From Neospora caninum Liverpool (taxonomy: Eukaryota > Apicomplexa > Conoidasida > Eucoccidiorida > Sarcocystidae): a stretch of DNA of 64,000 nt. Positions 12,484-25,399 of this stretch are shown piece after piece. The notes beneath the pieces are model-generated. The model had not been told where the DNA came from, made no database searches, and was given only the letters and a program-made list of their open reading frames with translations. How positions within the stretch are numbered: position 1 is the stretch's first letter; every line of letters begins with the position of its first letter. The DNA lies in the NCBI RefSeq assembly GCF_000208865.1, contig NC_018398.1, positions 1,488,001 through 1,552,000 on the forward strand, in the 5' to 3' direction. Both the position numbers and the translations under genes were made by a program.

Positions 12484-12623
12484 GGTTTCTCGGGACAGAC
12501 AAAATTAGGGCGAGCTCCGATACGCTTTGTCTGTCACCGTCGGTGTAATGCTCCTGTCACCTCGAGCCCCGCTTCCACGACCAGTGAGAAGAATCCGCGA
12601 ATCAAGGCGGACAGGAAACGGGG
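12484..12623 (+). repeat. 140-bp repeat copy 2, next to the assembly gap
   Basis: Inverted, diverged copy of 8457-8596 in METTL3 intron 1. The match starts at the first base after the N run, so the true left boundary is hidden. It stops abruptly after GGAAACGGGG, where the two loci become unrelated. Confidence 0.8.
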
Positions 12624-15600
12624 CCCCCACCGCCGTGAGTTTAGTGCAGGGATGACTCGTTCGAGCCCTCCGTGCTTCTTTCGCGAGAACTCCCTACAAA
12701 AGACGGAACTCTGCTTTGTGTACGCGTGCACATCACTCTTACTTTTGTGTTGATCAAAGCGGTAATGGCACACTTCTCTGCTTCCAACAGAAAGCGAAAG
12801 GGAGTCGTAGACAGACGCGGGAACTACGGAGAGATCGATGCAGCTCTCTGGCCTCACGAGCGAGTTCCGGGTAGAAAGAGGCTATTTGCGCGTTTGTCCG
12901 CACAGAAAAAAAGACATTCCAGGTCAAAGGATCCTGACGAAGAAACAACTTGATTTCTTTCCCACCACACCCACCGGGGGGCAGTTGCGTGTCTCACGTG
13001 TACACCCTGTGCTCTTTTTCTGAGTGCCGGTGTGGAGAAACACCGACGAGGAAAGTAGAAAGGCCTAGCTTTTTCGAGAGTCTCAAACCCGCCATGCCAC
13101 TCACGAGAGGGATTCAGGTTCCGTCGAGGTGAATCACCGCCGAAAAATGCACTAGGCAACGAGCGGAGACATTCCGAATCAGAGAAGGTTGCAACGCTCA
13201 CAAACGAACCTGCGTGCACTCATATTTCTGTTCCTTGCATCTCTACGGTATCAACACACTGGGAGGGACACAGCAGACAAGACGTTCTTCGATCTCGATG
13301 CACCTTTACACTCGCGGGTACACTCGCGTGGACTCGACTGAAGAATCAAACCTGCTCCACGGCCGGGCGAGAGAGATGGAAACGCGGAGGGGCCGTCGTA
13401 GTTCATGGAACAGAAACCTTAAAATTGGATGCCATTTCCTAAAAGACTGGCACGAAAAGCAGAACCGAACCTCGCTTTTTGGGACACATTCCTCCTGGGG
13501 AGTACTTCCCGCCAGCCCCCCCCTCTTCGAGCGAGACTTGCCTGGTGTCGAGACACTTCATGTGGTTTCGACTCATCTCGAGCCGTTCTTTTTCACTTTT
13601 AAGAACACAAGTTCGATTATCCCCGTCCGTTTGTCGATCCTCAACCGATCGTACTTCTCAGCTCTCTCATTCTTTTGCTTACCTTCTGAGTCTCTCTTTT
13701 TTTGTTCTTGGCGTCACTGCGGCGCGGCGGTCCGTGCCCTTGGCGGATTCCCCGCTGGCGTTTTGAACGAGCAGCCACGTAGGCTAGAGGCCGCAGCAAC
13801 GCATTTCTTCTCCGAAACGCGGGTTTTTTCTTTCCGCTGCACTCCTCAAGCGACACACAGTCTTCTGGCGTTTCTTATTTCCGACGGTTGGGTTTTCCCC
13901 CCGCAGCTCGTCAGCTCAGTGCGCGTTTCCGTCCGCTCGCAACGGTCAGAGTTTCTGCCGTCCGTTCGCGGGAACTGTCCCTGTTTGCGTCTTTCCCTCA
14001 CTTCGAAATCTCTGCAAAAAAAGTGCCACAGGGACGAGAGAGAGGGCCAAAGCAGGTGGACGGGAAAATTTACGAGGACCGACAACGCACGGTGAAACGC
14101 AGATCTCTCGACAAGACTCCCGGCACTGTGAGACCTCTTGTGCTCAACGCAGCGCGTCCGTGTGTCCCAACGCGCCGCGCCCTTGGAGGAGAAAGGTTGG
14201 CCGCGGAGGCTGTTGGGGCTGAGCAACTCGACTCGTCCAGCGTTTCCTTTTTCTCCAGGAGATAAGAAACAGGCGAGAGTTCTAGTGCTTTTTAGAGGCT
14301 TTTTCGTTCCCGAACGACGAGCGTCCGCCGTCCCTTGTTCCTGGCATGTCTCGCCGTCGTCTCACCCTCCTCGCCCGCCTCCCCTCTTCCTCTCTCCGCA
14401 AGACCATATCTACAGTGTCTTGCGAGCTGTCTTTCTCATCGGCCGCGTTCCCGCGTTTGGCCCTTTTCTCCCGATTTTCTTCCCTTTCCTTTATTTCGTT
14501 TCCTCGCGGTCGACCGTTTCCCCCAGCCTTCTTTCCGGAGACCAGCCCCCATCATTTCGTGCCCTTTTCGCGCGCGTCTTGCTCGGCTCCCGCTCTCGAG
14601 TCCGCTCGTTTTCTTGGCCTTTTCCCGCTCCCGCTGTCTTGCGTTCTCTCGTCTTCTCTCTTGTTCGGCCGCAGCTTTCTCGTCTTCTTTCTGTCCTTTC
14701 CGGCCGTTTTTCTCTCGCCCCTCTCCGTGCACTCCATCCGACAGTGTCTTGGCGCCAGTCAGCTCTTTGCAGTCTCCGCCCGACCCTTCCTGTTTTGCCT
14801 TGTTCACACTATGGTTACCGTCGGCGTATTTCTTCCCGTGCTGTGCTACCTTTTCAGAGGAATCGCCACGTCTCTCGTGGCGTCGACGGCTGTATATACA
14901 GCGCTCTCGAGCCGCCCAACCCTCGCGCTCGGCCTGTTTCTCTTCGCTTCATCCCTGTCGGCACTCGTTGCTGCCCCCGTTCTCGCGAGTTTCTCCCCCT
15001 TCCTCACTGCCTCGCTCCCCGCGCTCACTGTCGCTGTCGCTCCCGCCTTCTCTGCGAGTCGCTCCTGTTTTTCCCACTGCTGCAAACAGCGCAGAAGTAG
15101 CGTCGATGGCCAAGCCTCCGCGACTGCGCACCGAGAACGCTCGTGAATGCTGGAAGGGCGCGCGCAGAAGACTTCATCTTTTGAAATGCGGAGTACATCT
15201 CCGATTTCGGCGCCAGAGAGGACAAACGTAAAGGCATCCGTCCTCTCCCGAACTACGCGGACGAAGAAGGCCCGAGGGACAGGCCGACGGCCCGCGTTTC
15301 TCGTCATCTTCTGATTTTTTCCTCATTGCGACTTCTCGGGGGCGCTTGCCTTTGTCTTTCGGGAGGTAAGAACCTTCTTTTCCTTTTTGGCTTCGGCAAC
15401 TCGATAGAGTGCCTCTCGAAGCTCCGCGCCCTGAGCCTAACCCCGGTTTCTAGGCGAGGGGAGGCCGCGCCGATCCCACCTGACCATCGAGCGTAGAGAA
15501 TCTCTAAAGCGTCGCGCGTGTCAGACTGTTCAGCTGGCGAGAGCAAAGACCCGCAGCGGAGGAGCGAGTCCGCCATGCGCCCGTCCGATCTATGCAGGAA

Positions 15601-15654
15601 GTCTAGGCAGTCCCCAGAGACAGGAAGCGAAGACCGCGTCAAGGTTCCTGCGAA
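12624..15654 (+). other. Upstream region and probable 5' leader of the coiled-coil gene
   Basis: This stretch holds no supported gene. From about 14280 to 15060 the plus strand is strongly pyrimidine-rich (runs of CTCTCC and TTTCCC), mirroring the leader of METTL3 on the other strand. Overlapping open frames of 260-320 codons in all three plus frames here are an effect of this composition (Ser/Leu/Pro/Phe only). A first non-coding exon or the transcription start of the downstream gene probably lies here, but I cannot place it. Confidence 0.45.
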
Positions 15655-18600
15655 ATGAGAGACCAGGAAGACGACGTCTCTTCCTTGCCAAAGGGAGAAG
15701 ACGGGGACTTCTTCTCTGTCTTGCTCCAGAACCACATCACAGGTGTCAGGACACCGCGTCCAGGTCGGCCACAGCCGCTTCACCCGACCGAGCCAAAGGC
15801 CGCGCCTTCTCTTTCGGCCAATGCCCACGCGTTTTGCTCTTCCTCGTTTGCTCCTCTTTCCTCCTGGGACCGCCCCGGCACGCGAACTGCCGAGGACTCC
15901 CGCGGAGACACGTCCGCCCCGGCGGTGTCTTCTGCGTCGAACGACGCTCGCCTCGGCGAGGGAAGGCCTGACCGGCGAGGCGGCGAGAGCGAAGGCGCGG
16001 CACTGATCGAGGGGAGAAGCGAGGAAAGAGCGGACGCGAAGACCGCGCAAGTCTTCCCTTTCCTCCGCGGCCGCGCGGCGTCCCTCGAGATTTTGAAGAA
16101 GCACAAACCGCAAGGCAACGGACCGTCCTGGGTCTCGTCCCGGCACCCGCCCCCGGCGGTCCTGCCTGACTGTGGCGCGATTGCGGGGCGGGGGAGCGAG
16201 ACGGACGGGGGGGAAAGCGGCAAGACAGACCAGAGAGAGCGGGGTAGTGAAGCAGGGGCAAGGCCAGGAGCAAGCACCTGCAGAGACGGAAGGCGAGGGG
16301 CGTCAGTGGGAGGAGACAAAAACGAACGGGGGGGAGAATCGGACGAAAGACGCAGATCGGGAGAGAGAAGACACACTCGGGGAAAGAGTTTCAACAAGCA
16401 GTTGGAAGCACGCATAGAGCGCGTCCACCGCGCCACGAGGCGCGCGACCTCGTCGAGAGAAGAGGGACAACTCGAGACAGCCCGGAGACGCAAGGCGAAT
16501 CTGCATCCTCTCCATCGTTCTCTGCCGCCGCACTCACACCACCGGACTGCCGAGCAGTGCTTCCCTCGCCGCTCACGCAGCCGCACGGCTTCCTACGCCT
16601 CGCGAGAGGAGACAGAGACGGATGCGTTGACGGGCTCGACTGTGCATTCCTTTCCTTCTGCACGAGGTTCTTTTTCGGCTTTCGAGAGATTTTGCGGCCC
16701 CTGTGGCCGCCCGTCTTCGCCGTCTCCGGTCTGTGACCACCTCGAGCGAGAGGACACAGACGGGCGTGTTGGCAGAGGCCGGAGGGGGCCTGGCTCTCAC
16801 GCGGCACTCTTCGCTGGGAAGAGGAAAACGCATTCGCATGCGTCTTGTTCGCGAGGGGATGAGTCGCCGCTGTCGGCCCTGAGTGCAGAGAGCTCAACGC
16901 GGTCGGCTGCGTCTGAGGCAGACCGCCCGGCCGTCCGCAGGGAGAGAGGCCAAGGGAAGGTTAACGAACGGGCCTCGGGGCGCGGATACTGCTCGTCAGA
17001 GGGACTGGGTGGGCGGCGTGGAGCCAGTCAGGCAGGGGGACACAGATGGACTTCCTGGGGTGTACATACACCGTCCGGATCGGACTGGGAAGACGATGAA
17101 GGGGAGATAGGACGCGAGGCGCAGTGGGAGCGCGAGACGTCAGATGTCGCGTGGTGGGGAAAACGGAGGCTCACGAGAAAGCGGCGCCACAGGGCCTTGC
17201 GGCCTAGGGCGGGGCGGGCGGGGATGACTCTGTCAGCTGTCTTTGCGCCACCGAAAGCATTCTCAGAAGACTCCGCGACGCCTTTCCAGCCCTCGCTCCC
17301 CCCTTCGTCTCTTCTCTCTGCGTCGCCGCTCTTCACAGACCTCTTCCCCGCGTTGCAGGACACGAGTCAGAAAAAAGAGGAACCGCCCGCGAAGAGAGAA
17401 CCGGACCAGCCGGTCTCTCTCGATGCCTCGCTTGCAGCCGGGCGTCCGTTGCCTGTCTCGCCGCTGGGGCCTGACAGAGGCCTCGCCCAGTGGCTGGCAG
17501 TGCTGCGGTCTTCTCCGCAACTTGTCTCCACGCTTCTACACTCGTCTGCGTCCCCACCTCTCTTGGCGAGGAACGCGCTTCCACTCTCCGTTCCCTCTCT
17601 GGCATCTACTCCCTCCGTCTCTCCCTCAGCTGCGCTCCTCGTTCCACCACCTTCTGACAGCCAGGCCAATGGCGACAAACGTGACCCATGCGAAGCAAAT
17701 CTCCCTTCTCCCTCTCCTCCGTGCATTTCTTCTGCGTGCATTTCTGCCTCTCCATGTCCTGCCTCGTCTTCTTCCTCGCTGGTCCCGATCCCTGGCGAGA
17801 ACACAGGCCGGGTGGTTCTGCCTGTTCTGACTGCCTGCGAGGGCAAGGAGCCTTCTCCTGTGGCTAGGCGAGACGATTCTGCGCTCTCTTCGGTCGTTCC
17901 TCCGGCGTGGCGTGCCTCGCTCGCGCCCTTTCCTTTTTCCGTCGAGCAGTCGCCTCTCTGTGCGTCTTTCGCGTCTCTTCTTTTGGGCTCTCGAGGCGAG
18001 CGCGCAGGTCCGCAAGACAGTGGAGACCCCACGGCCTCGAGAGCCGTCCGTGGCGACAAGACGCGAGAGAACGCGAAGCGCTGTTTGTTGCTGGAACGGT
18101 GTCGCGGCGAGATTCGCGAAATGAAGGAGCGAGTCGCGCACTTAAGAGCGGGCGTAGAAAGCAATTTGTGCGACATGAAGAAGTGGATGGCGACGGCAGT
18201 CAACGAGGTTGGACAGGTGTATGTGACCCATTCGCACGACGACGGTTCCGCAGATGGATCATTCGCGAAAGTGAAGGAGGAATTCGAGAAGGAGCGCTCG
18301 GCATTCGCCCTGTGTCGAGCCCAGCAAGAGGAAAGACTGTCTCTTCTTCAGCTCCAGGTGTATGGACTCGAGGAGCAACTGATGCTGGCGGAGACGACGC
18401 GCGATAAGCAGGAGAAGACCATCGAGCAGATGACTCTCTTCGCTAAAGCAGAGGTAGGCGCGAGAAAGTGTCGGAGAGGCCGCGGGCGTCGGGTTCGACA
18501 GGGAAGGATACCGCGGGGAACGAAGTGGAGAGAGAACGTCAGCGATATGGGAGTGCAGTCGCTCTGTGGTAGGGTAACAGACGAGGAAAGCCGGACGTTT

Positions 18601-21600
18601 GCGGCCTACCAGCTGTACGTTCGGTTTCTGTCGTGTGTTTTTCAGGCGGAGAAACAGCGGGAGAAAGTGCGCAGTCTCCACCTGGAGCTCGAAGCGTTGA
18701 AGGAGAAGAAAGAAGACCGCGAGCGCGAGGAAGAGCGCCAGAAGGCAGCGCATGCAGAGTCGGTGGAAAGTTTGCAGCAAGAAGTTGAACAGGTGACGAA
18801 GGAGAAAACAAAGATGGAGGCGCAGCTGAAGAGACTCACTGCCGAACACGAGGAGCTTCGCAGAGAGCACGAGACGACGCGGGCGCGTCTGAAAGAGAGC
18901 GAGGAGGGCCTGAGAGACACGCGGGAGCGAGAAGAAGAAGAGAGAAAAAAGCGGGAGGCACTGCTCGTCGAGCGCGCCCGAGGCGAGCGAGAAGAAGAGA
19001 AGCTGCTCGAAGACGTGCAACGCCTGCACGGCGCCTTGAGTGAGAAGGAGGCTATCTTCACAGAGATGAAAACGGAGGCAGAACGCGTTCGCCAAGACCT
19101 CGACAGGTTCGTCGACATGACATCCGATCGGGAACTGGGAGCAGAGACGCGAATCGCCCCGGAAGGGAAGGGGCATGCACGCGCTGCGGGTGTGTGTTTT
19201 AGTCACGCGATGCACAGTTGGAGCCGAGAGGGAGCGTCAGCGAATCAAGAAGGGTATTCCCGCATTTTCGGATATGCATGCATCGGAGAAAAGGAGAAAA
19301 CGAAGGACAGCACCCCTAGAGGGATGCAAGGGAAGACGAGCGTTTCGGAAAAAAGCCCCCGCAACAAGAACAGAGAGGGGGCGGTCTCTTGCTTTTTCCG
19401 AATCCTTCTTTTCTTGGCCGTTTCGCCCCTTGTCTCTGTGGCCTTCTGCATTCGGGGTGTCCGCACACTTTGTGATCCGTTGCTTCAGAGAGCGCCAGCT
19501 GCGGGAACTGCGAGAACAAGAGAAGGGACAGATCGAGAGAGAGTTGACGGAGGCGAAGAAACGGGAAGAAGAAGGACAGGAGGAGAACGATAATTTGCAG
19601 CAGGAAGTGACGCGCATGCAGAGGAACATCGAGCAGATTCAAAGCCAGAGAGATCAAGAGTCGCGGAGACACGCAGCAGAGAAGGAGCGACTGCGGAAAC
19701 AGATTGACGAGCTGGAGCTGGAGAGACAGGCGATGCATGCCGACGCCACTGCCCGCCTCGAGGAGCACTTGAAGGCGGAAGAGAAACTCCGGGAGGAGGC
19801 ACAGAATCTACGAGCACAACAGAGAAAAAAAACGAATGTCGAGGAAGAGCTCCTCGCCACAAAAACCGAACTGCAGCACTTAAAAGATGAACTGAAAGTG
19901 AGCGACAAAACACCAGAAAAAACGAGGACACATTTGCACATATTCACATGCCCGTGTTACTTATGCATATACTTATATATATATATATATATATATGTTT
20001 ATAGGTATATTTGTAGATATATTTATAGATGGATAGATATGTATTCGAGGGGAGACGAAGAGGAACAAGGTGTCTTTGGTCGTTTGCTCTTCTATATCTC
20101 CGTCGACAAGTATCGAGACGCCCTTGTTACGTCTTTGCTGTTTTGTGTGTGTGTGTGTGTCTCCACGGCGCCCCCCTTCGAAATGTCACTGTCTTTGTCT
20201 ACTCGTCTCTCCATGTCTGTGCGGTATCCACTTGCCTTTACATCTAAAGCGGATATACGTCCAAATACACGTATATACGCATATATGTCTATATGATCTT
20301 TTGGATGTTTCACTTTTATGTCTGAGAAACTTTCGCAGAAAAGATTTCTCCTTTTTTTGCGGTGGAATCTGCTTCTTTCCTTGTGTAGGATTTGCTGGCT
20401 GAAGAAGTGGGGAAGCGCGCAGCGTTGACTGAGGAGAATGCGAAGCAGCAGACGGAGTTGGAGAACAAGCACCATCTGGTCCGTTCGCTTTTGCAGCAGA
20501 AGTCGACTTTGGAGGTGAAGCTGCAGGAGTCGCAGAGACGAGAGCTAAACCTGCAGAAAGACGTGAGAAGCGGAGAAGAAGAACGACTCGAGCTGAAACA
20601 GAGTGTCGCGGATTTGCAGCTGGAGCGCGACCAACAGAAGCTGGCCATTCAGAGGAGCGAACTGGAGGTTGAGCGACTGAAGCAGTATGTTGCCAAGCTG
20701 GAAACTTCTGCGAAGATGCACCAGGAAGAACTGTGTCGTCGACAAGCAGCTCTAACGGAATCTCTCGAGAAGCACGAGTCGGCTGCGGGGGCTGCGTCGA
20801 AGTGGAAGGCCCTCTACTCGTCTCAGCAGAGCGCAGTGCAGAAGCTGCGAGACCAGCTGGTGTCGCTACACCGGTCGCTCTTGAAACGCGGCGAGGCAGA
20901 GGATGCGTTCCTCTACTTGCATCTGGACCGTTTGTCGCCCAAAGGAGGGTTTCCGGAAGCTGGGGAGCAACGACGAGAGAGTGAGTCGGACTCAGAGACC
21001 GACGCCGCGGGCTTTGACCAGGCAGCGAAGACGACGTCGGGGAAGGAGACGAGCCGGGAAGAGCAGAGGGCGATGCGGGCGTCTGCGGCGAAGGCTCTTG
21101 CGCTTCTATTGAATGCTCCGGTATTTCAGCCGATTCGAAGCCAAGGGTCAGGCTCACGGGGCCTCGGCGGCGAGCGGGAAGCGAGGGAAAAAACGCGCGC
21201 AGGAGACACTCGAGAGGCGCTGGACACTGCGGCGAAGAACGGCGACGACTCGGCTTCGCCGCCACGGTCTGCTGCGGCGCGTTCTCTCGGGCGAGCTGTC
21301 GCCCAGGAAGAGGCGAGACAGAAGAAAGACTGGCTCCAAGACGCGGAGTTTCCGCGCTTCCGCGAGGCGTCTTCGGGTCGTGAAGAAACGTACACGTTTC
21401 GGGAGAGGCGGGAGAGCCGTGGAGACAGCTCGGACGCGAAGTGTGCAGTGACGAGCGACGAGGACACGCCGCGGTTCGGAGCCCGAGAGGGAAAGATCGA
21501 AGGGAAGTCGAGAGAGCGCGCGAGAAGCTCCCCAGATGCCCCAGAGGGCGTGTCGTCGCGAGGTGTCTCCAGAACGTCCTCGTCGCTTCCGGGGACCCGA

Positions 21601-23408
21601 GTCGGCACAGAGAGTCGCCAGACGACGGCGAGCAGCGAGGCGTCGGAGTCCCTGTTTCACCGCGACGTGAATGACGCGCGAGATAGTTTAGGCGAGCAGA
21701 GGGGAGGCGCTAGGCAGGTGGAGGACGAGAAGGGAGACGTGCGAGTTGCCAAGGCGGGGGAACTCCTGCAGCTGAGGACACAGATAGGAGAGCTGGAGAA
21801 GGAGGGAGAGAGACGCGCGATCGAGCTTTCACAGCTCGAACACTCAGTCTACACGCTGGAAGCAGAGGTGCGCGTCGCTGAAGAAAAGCTCTCGCGCGCA
21901 ACGTGCACGTGCGAGATTGCTTTTCACGACATTCTCGCGCAGAGCGGCAGGTACCACAGCTCAGCGGAGATCCTGCAGAAGATCGAAACGGCTGGGAAAG
22001 ACTTGCACTTGCTGCCGTCGCTGCGGCAGACTCTGCGGGCCCACATGCGGGAGAAAGGCAGATGGAGAGAACGGGACGCGGAGGGCAGGAAGAAGCGGCG
22101 CGGGAAGGCCGCGAAACCTGAGGGACGAGACGAAGACCGAGACGGCGACCACGAACCCTTCGATGAAGAAGAAAAAGTCGAAATGGTGCGGTGGATGAAT
22201 CACCTCGTCGAAGAAACGGAGCGGTAAGTGAAGGCTCGCGCAAATCGAGGGCGTATCTCTTTCCTCGCGGAAGTAGAAACTGAACATCTCAACCACCGGC
22301 AGTGACGACAAACTCCAGTTTTCTCCGTCCGGCGCCATCAGGGTGTCCCAACTTTGCATACATACATATGTAGGTCTATGGAAAGTGTGAACGTAACTAT
22401 TTAGCTAGCAAGATCCGGAGATGGTTATATCGATGTGGACGTGAGGAAGACTGTATTGCCCGATGAATGAAGTGTGGAACGGCCTGTTTGTCTGTGGTTT
22501 TTAGGTCGTGTTACATTTTGGAGGGGGCGCACGCAGCTCGAGATGTGGCGGCGCGCGAGCGGCAGCATCTCCAAAGGCAGAGGGAGGCGCTTGCGTCGGA
22601 GCTCCGCGAAAAGCGTGTGCGCTTGCGTTCTCTGGATGCGAAGGCGAAGCGCATTCCCGGGTCTCTCCTTCGACTGCGAGAGCGGGAGCAGGCGTGTGTG
22701 GAAGCTCTCGGAGAAAGAAAGCAAACGCGGCCTCTCGTCAGTGTGCCGCCAGTCGCCGCATGCTTGGCCGACGTGGTGAAGAAGAGTGCGTTCTCTTCTC
22801 TCGATCGAAAGAACCCGCCGAACGAGCGAGGATGCGACGAGGGACGCGAGCTGGGCGAACGCGACCTCCGTGAAGGCTGCGGGCGAAGACGCATCGCTGA
22901 GAGTGAACGGGAGAAAGAGAAGACGAACCACGAGCCCAAGGTCGAGGTGGCGCCACGAAGAGGCTCGTGGTCTCCCCGGCCCGAGGCCCACAGGCCTTCT
23001 CGAGGGTCAGCTGACACGGGAAGGGGAGATGAGGTGCCAAGCGGCGACGCGCGCCTGTCGATGAAAAAGGAGAGACACGTATTATTTGAGCAGGGGAAAG
23101 ATGATGACGAAGAGGATTATCCTTCTTCGCCTTCATTGTTTCACCATCTCGCTTCGGAGCAGAGAGACCACCGCAGTAGCCAGTCAGATAACAGAGACTC
23201 CAAGAAAGTGATTGGAAGCAGCTCTGCAGACACGTACACAAACGGGGTAGACGACGCGTCTTCGGCATGGAGCGAACGTGATGTGCACGCGCAGAGTGGC
23301 GGGTGTTCGTTCTGGGTCGCGTGGTCGGCTGCCACAGGTGACCTCGAAGAAGCCCTCGCTTCTTCACGCGTGGATCCGGTTTCCGCGGCAGATCGAGCTG
23401 GACACTGA
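15655..23408 (+). CDS. Large coiled-coil protein, about 2135 aa, unknown function
   Basis: Five exons: 15655-18453, 18646-19106, 19489-19897, 20389-22223 and 22505-23408. All four introns are GT-AG and the joined length (6408 nt) is an exact multiple of three ending at a TGA. Exon 1 (933 aa) is mostly disordered, Ser/Arg/Pro/Glu-rich. A long alpha-helical coiled coil (heptad-like E/K/Q/L/R repeats, many EEK/KEK/LEEQL runs) begins near 18080. It runs through exons 2 and 3 into exon 4 (to about 20900), followed by an acidic disordered region, a second short coiled coil (about 21770-21900) and a basic tail. The architecture suits a cytoskeletal, centrosomal or apical-complex scaffold, but coiled coils are not diagnostic. 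The ATG at 15655 is the first in the open frame; upstream exons cannot be excluded. Confidence 0.8.
19975..20161. repeat. (TA)n and (GT)n microsatellites in intron 3 of the coiled-coil gene
   Basis: A (TA)n tract at 19975-19996 and a (GT)n tract at about 20144-20161, both inside the 491-bp intron between exons 3 and 4. Confidence 0.9.
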
Positions 23409-25399
23409 GGTCGTGCTCGTGCGACGGGGCCTCGTAAAAAGGCGGGGACGATTCTTTACGACGAGACAGTAGAAGAGGCGTGAAAGCAGAAAGCAGCGAT
23501 GCCGAGAGACCGCCAAGAGCCAGAGAGAGCTCGAGGAAGGCAGGGAAGCAGGGGGGGCGGAGACGACAGAAAGGACAACGAACGGAGCTATGGCGAGGAA
23601 ACCATAAGAGAGGAAAAGATAGGGGAGATGGACGCTTGGAGGAGGCATGCTCGCAGTGAGGAACAGTAAACAACCCGTTTGTAATGCCAACTTTTTTTCG
23701 AGGGATTTTTGCTGGCCATGCAAAGTAGGCATTGGCTTCCGTCTCGTTCTGATGGGTTGTGGAAGAAACGGCCACCGGTCTGATGCAGAGAGGATAGAGG
23801 TCGTGCGTGAGCTTGCGCAGAAAGCAGGGAGAGAATCATTAAGAGACAAGCGTTATGTTCAGATTGAGGTGTGCCAATTTTTGCTCCGGCCTCATTCCTT
23901 TGCCAATGACTTGAGGGACAACGGCAGGCGCAAACGAAGAGACGAAATGAGGCGCCGTGTCGCGAGAGCTTGCGGAAGGAGCCCTGAATTTTTCCTGTGT
24001 GACGAGAGATTCAAAGAGCCTTTTGAATGTGAAGGAAATGATAATTCTGAACTGTCTTGTCATGTGCGCGATTACGCGGCTCATCAGTAAATTGGCAAGG
24101 GAACAAAAACCGAGACATTGCTCCGTTCGTCGAAGAAAGCGATACAAAAGTATTAAATTGTTATACCATCGTTTACTACTACGCACGTGGTTGGAAGCAT
24201 CTGGAGATTCGCTTGGGGAGACTCCGTGGCGATCCAATGTCCACTGCTGTCTACCTCTAGCCTCTCAGGGAAGAAGACGCAAGAACTGTGGAACTTCCCT
24301 ATCCTGTCTATCCGATCAACCGAGAAAGAAAGGTAGATGCCTAAAACACCGATGAACGCCCGGAAGCTTTCGGAACAAATGAATCGGTCCTCGCCGGCGA
24401 CAAATCCCACGGACACTCTGCAACATAATAGGAGATGTGCCCACTTACGTTTGCTTATTTGCTTGGAGGTTTGTGGCATAGCAGTACAAACCTGAGTGCT
24501 CATTGATGGACAACCCTAGGAGAAACTCCTTCTTCCTCCGTCTGAATTTGTGCAGACTAGGAAGAATTACCGCTGCTGGCCTTGTTTTTCTGTCAAGTGG
24601 CCCAGAGAGCGCGCTGTGCAGAGTGCTGGCCCAAGAGGATGAAGAAGAGACGATCCTTATTACACCCATCCCTCGCTGATCCAAACAGTTACGTGTGTCA
24701 TCTCGTGACTGGGGAGGCAACGAGTACGTAGAGATCAGTGTTAAATCTACCTTTCGATCCTAGTCGCACGCGAAAGGGGAGCCTCCCTGCCAAAGCAAAT
24801 GTCTATTCACCTGTGACAGCTAGGAAGGCGTACTTCGCAGTGTTCCGGAGTTCTGAAGCTCCCGCTGTTTTTAGAACCTGTTCTTCAGAACCCAATCACT
24901 CCGGCCGAGTGGGAAGGAGCTGACAAAACATCTGTCGTGGATGGGTTTCTTCTGCATCTGGTTGATACGCCGTCCACCTGTGATCCTTCGCACATGTTAA
25001 AAAGCCATTTGCGAACACCGAGTCTATTTCAAAACATCTTTTTCACCATCCCCTTCTCCTGGTCACACTGAAGCAGATGTCCCCTCCCTCCGTTAGGGAT
25101 GAAAAATTCGATCCAGTATCCATGCTCGTCACATCACCGCGCAAAAAAAGCGGAGTCCAGCTGTTCAGTTGTATGTCAAGCACACAGCGATATGTCTCCT
25201 GTTTGTCAACATGGGCACATGTGCACAACGAGTGCCTCACAGAAATATGCTGTTCGTGGAGGCGTGGATTAGAAGGCATCCGTCTACGTAATTCCTTAAG
25301 GCCATCATTTATCATCAAAACGGGCATTGCCGCTTGAAGAACACAGTGTTAAAAAGATTCGGTCTTCTTTCTCAGCGGCTTATGCGGCGCCTTGTCGTT
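23409..25399. other. Intergenic region, no gene seen
   Basis: This lies between two convergent stops (coiled-coil gene and the 167-aa gene). Composition is less GC-rich than to the left and the strand asymmetry disappears. Open frames are short (below 150 codons), lack matched splice sites and show no domain. It presumably contains both 3' UTRs. Confidence 0.5.

Noticed and set aside
13740..13780. Short similarity to 9755-9795 in METTL3 exon 1 (GCTGGCGTTTT.AACGAGC)
   Set aside because: Only about 25 bp match, in an orientation opposite to the clear 140-bp repeat; chance is more likely than a duplicated METTL3 fragment.
14138..15231. Overlapping 266-320-codon plus-strand frames
   Set aside because: All three frames are open at once because the DNA is pyrimidine-rich; this is probably the leader or promoter of the coiled-coil gene.
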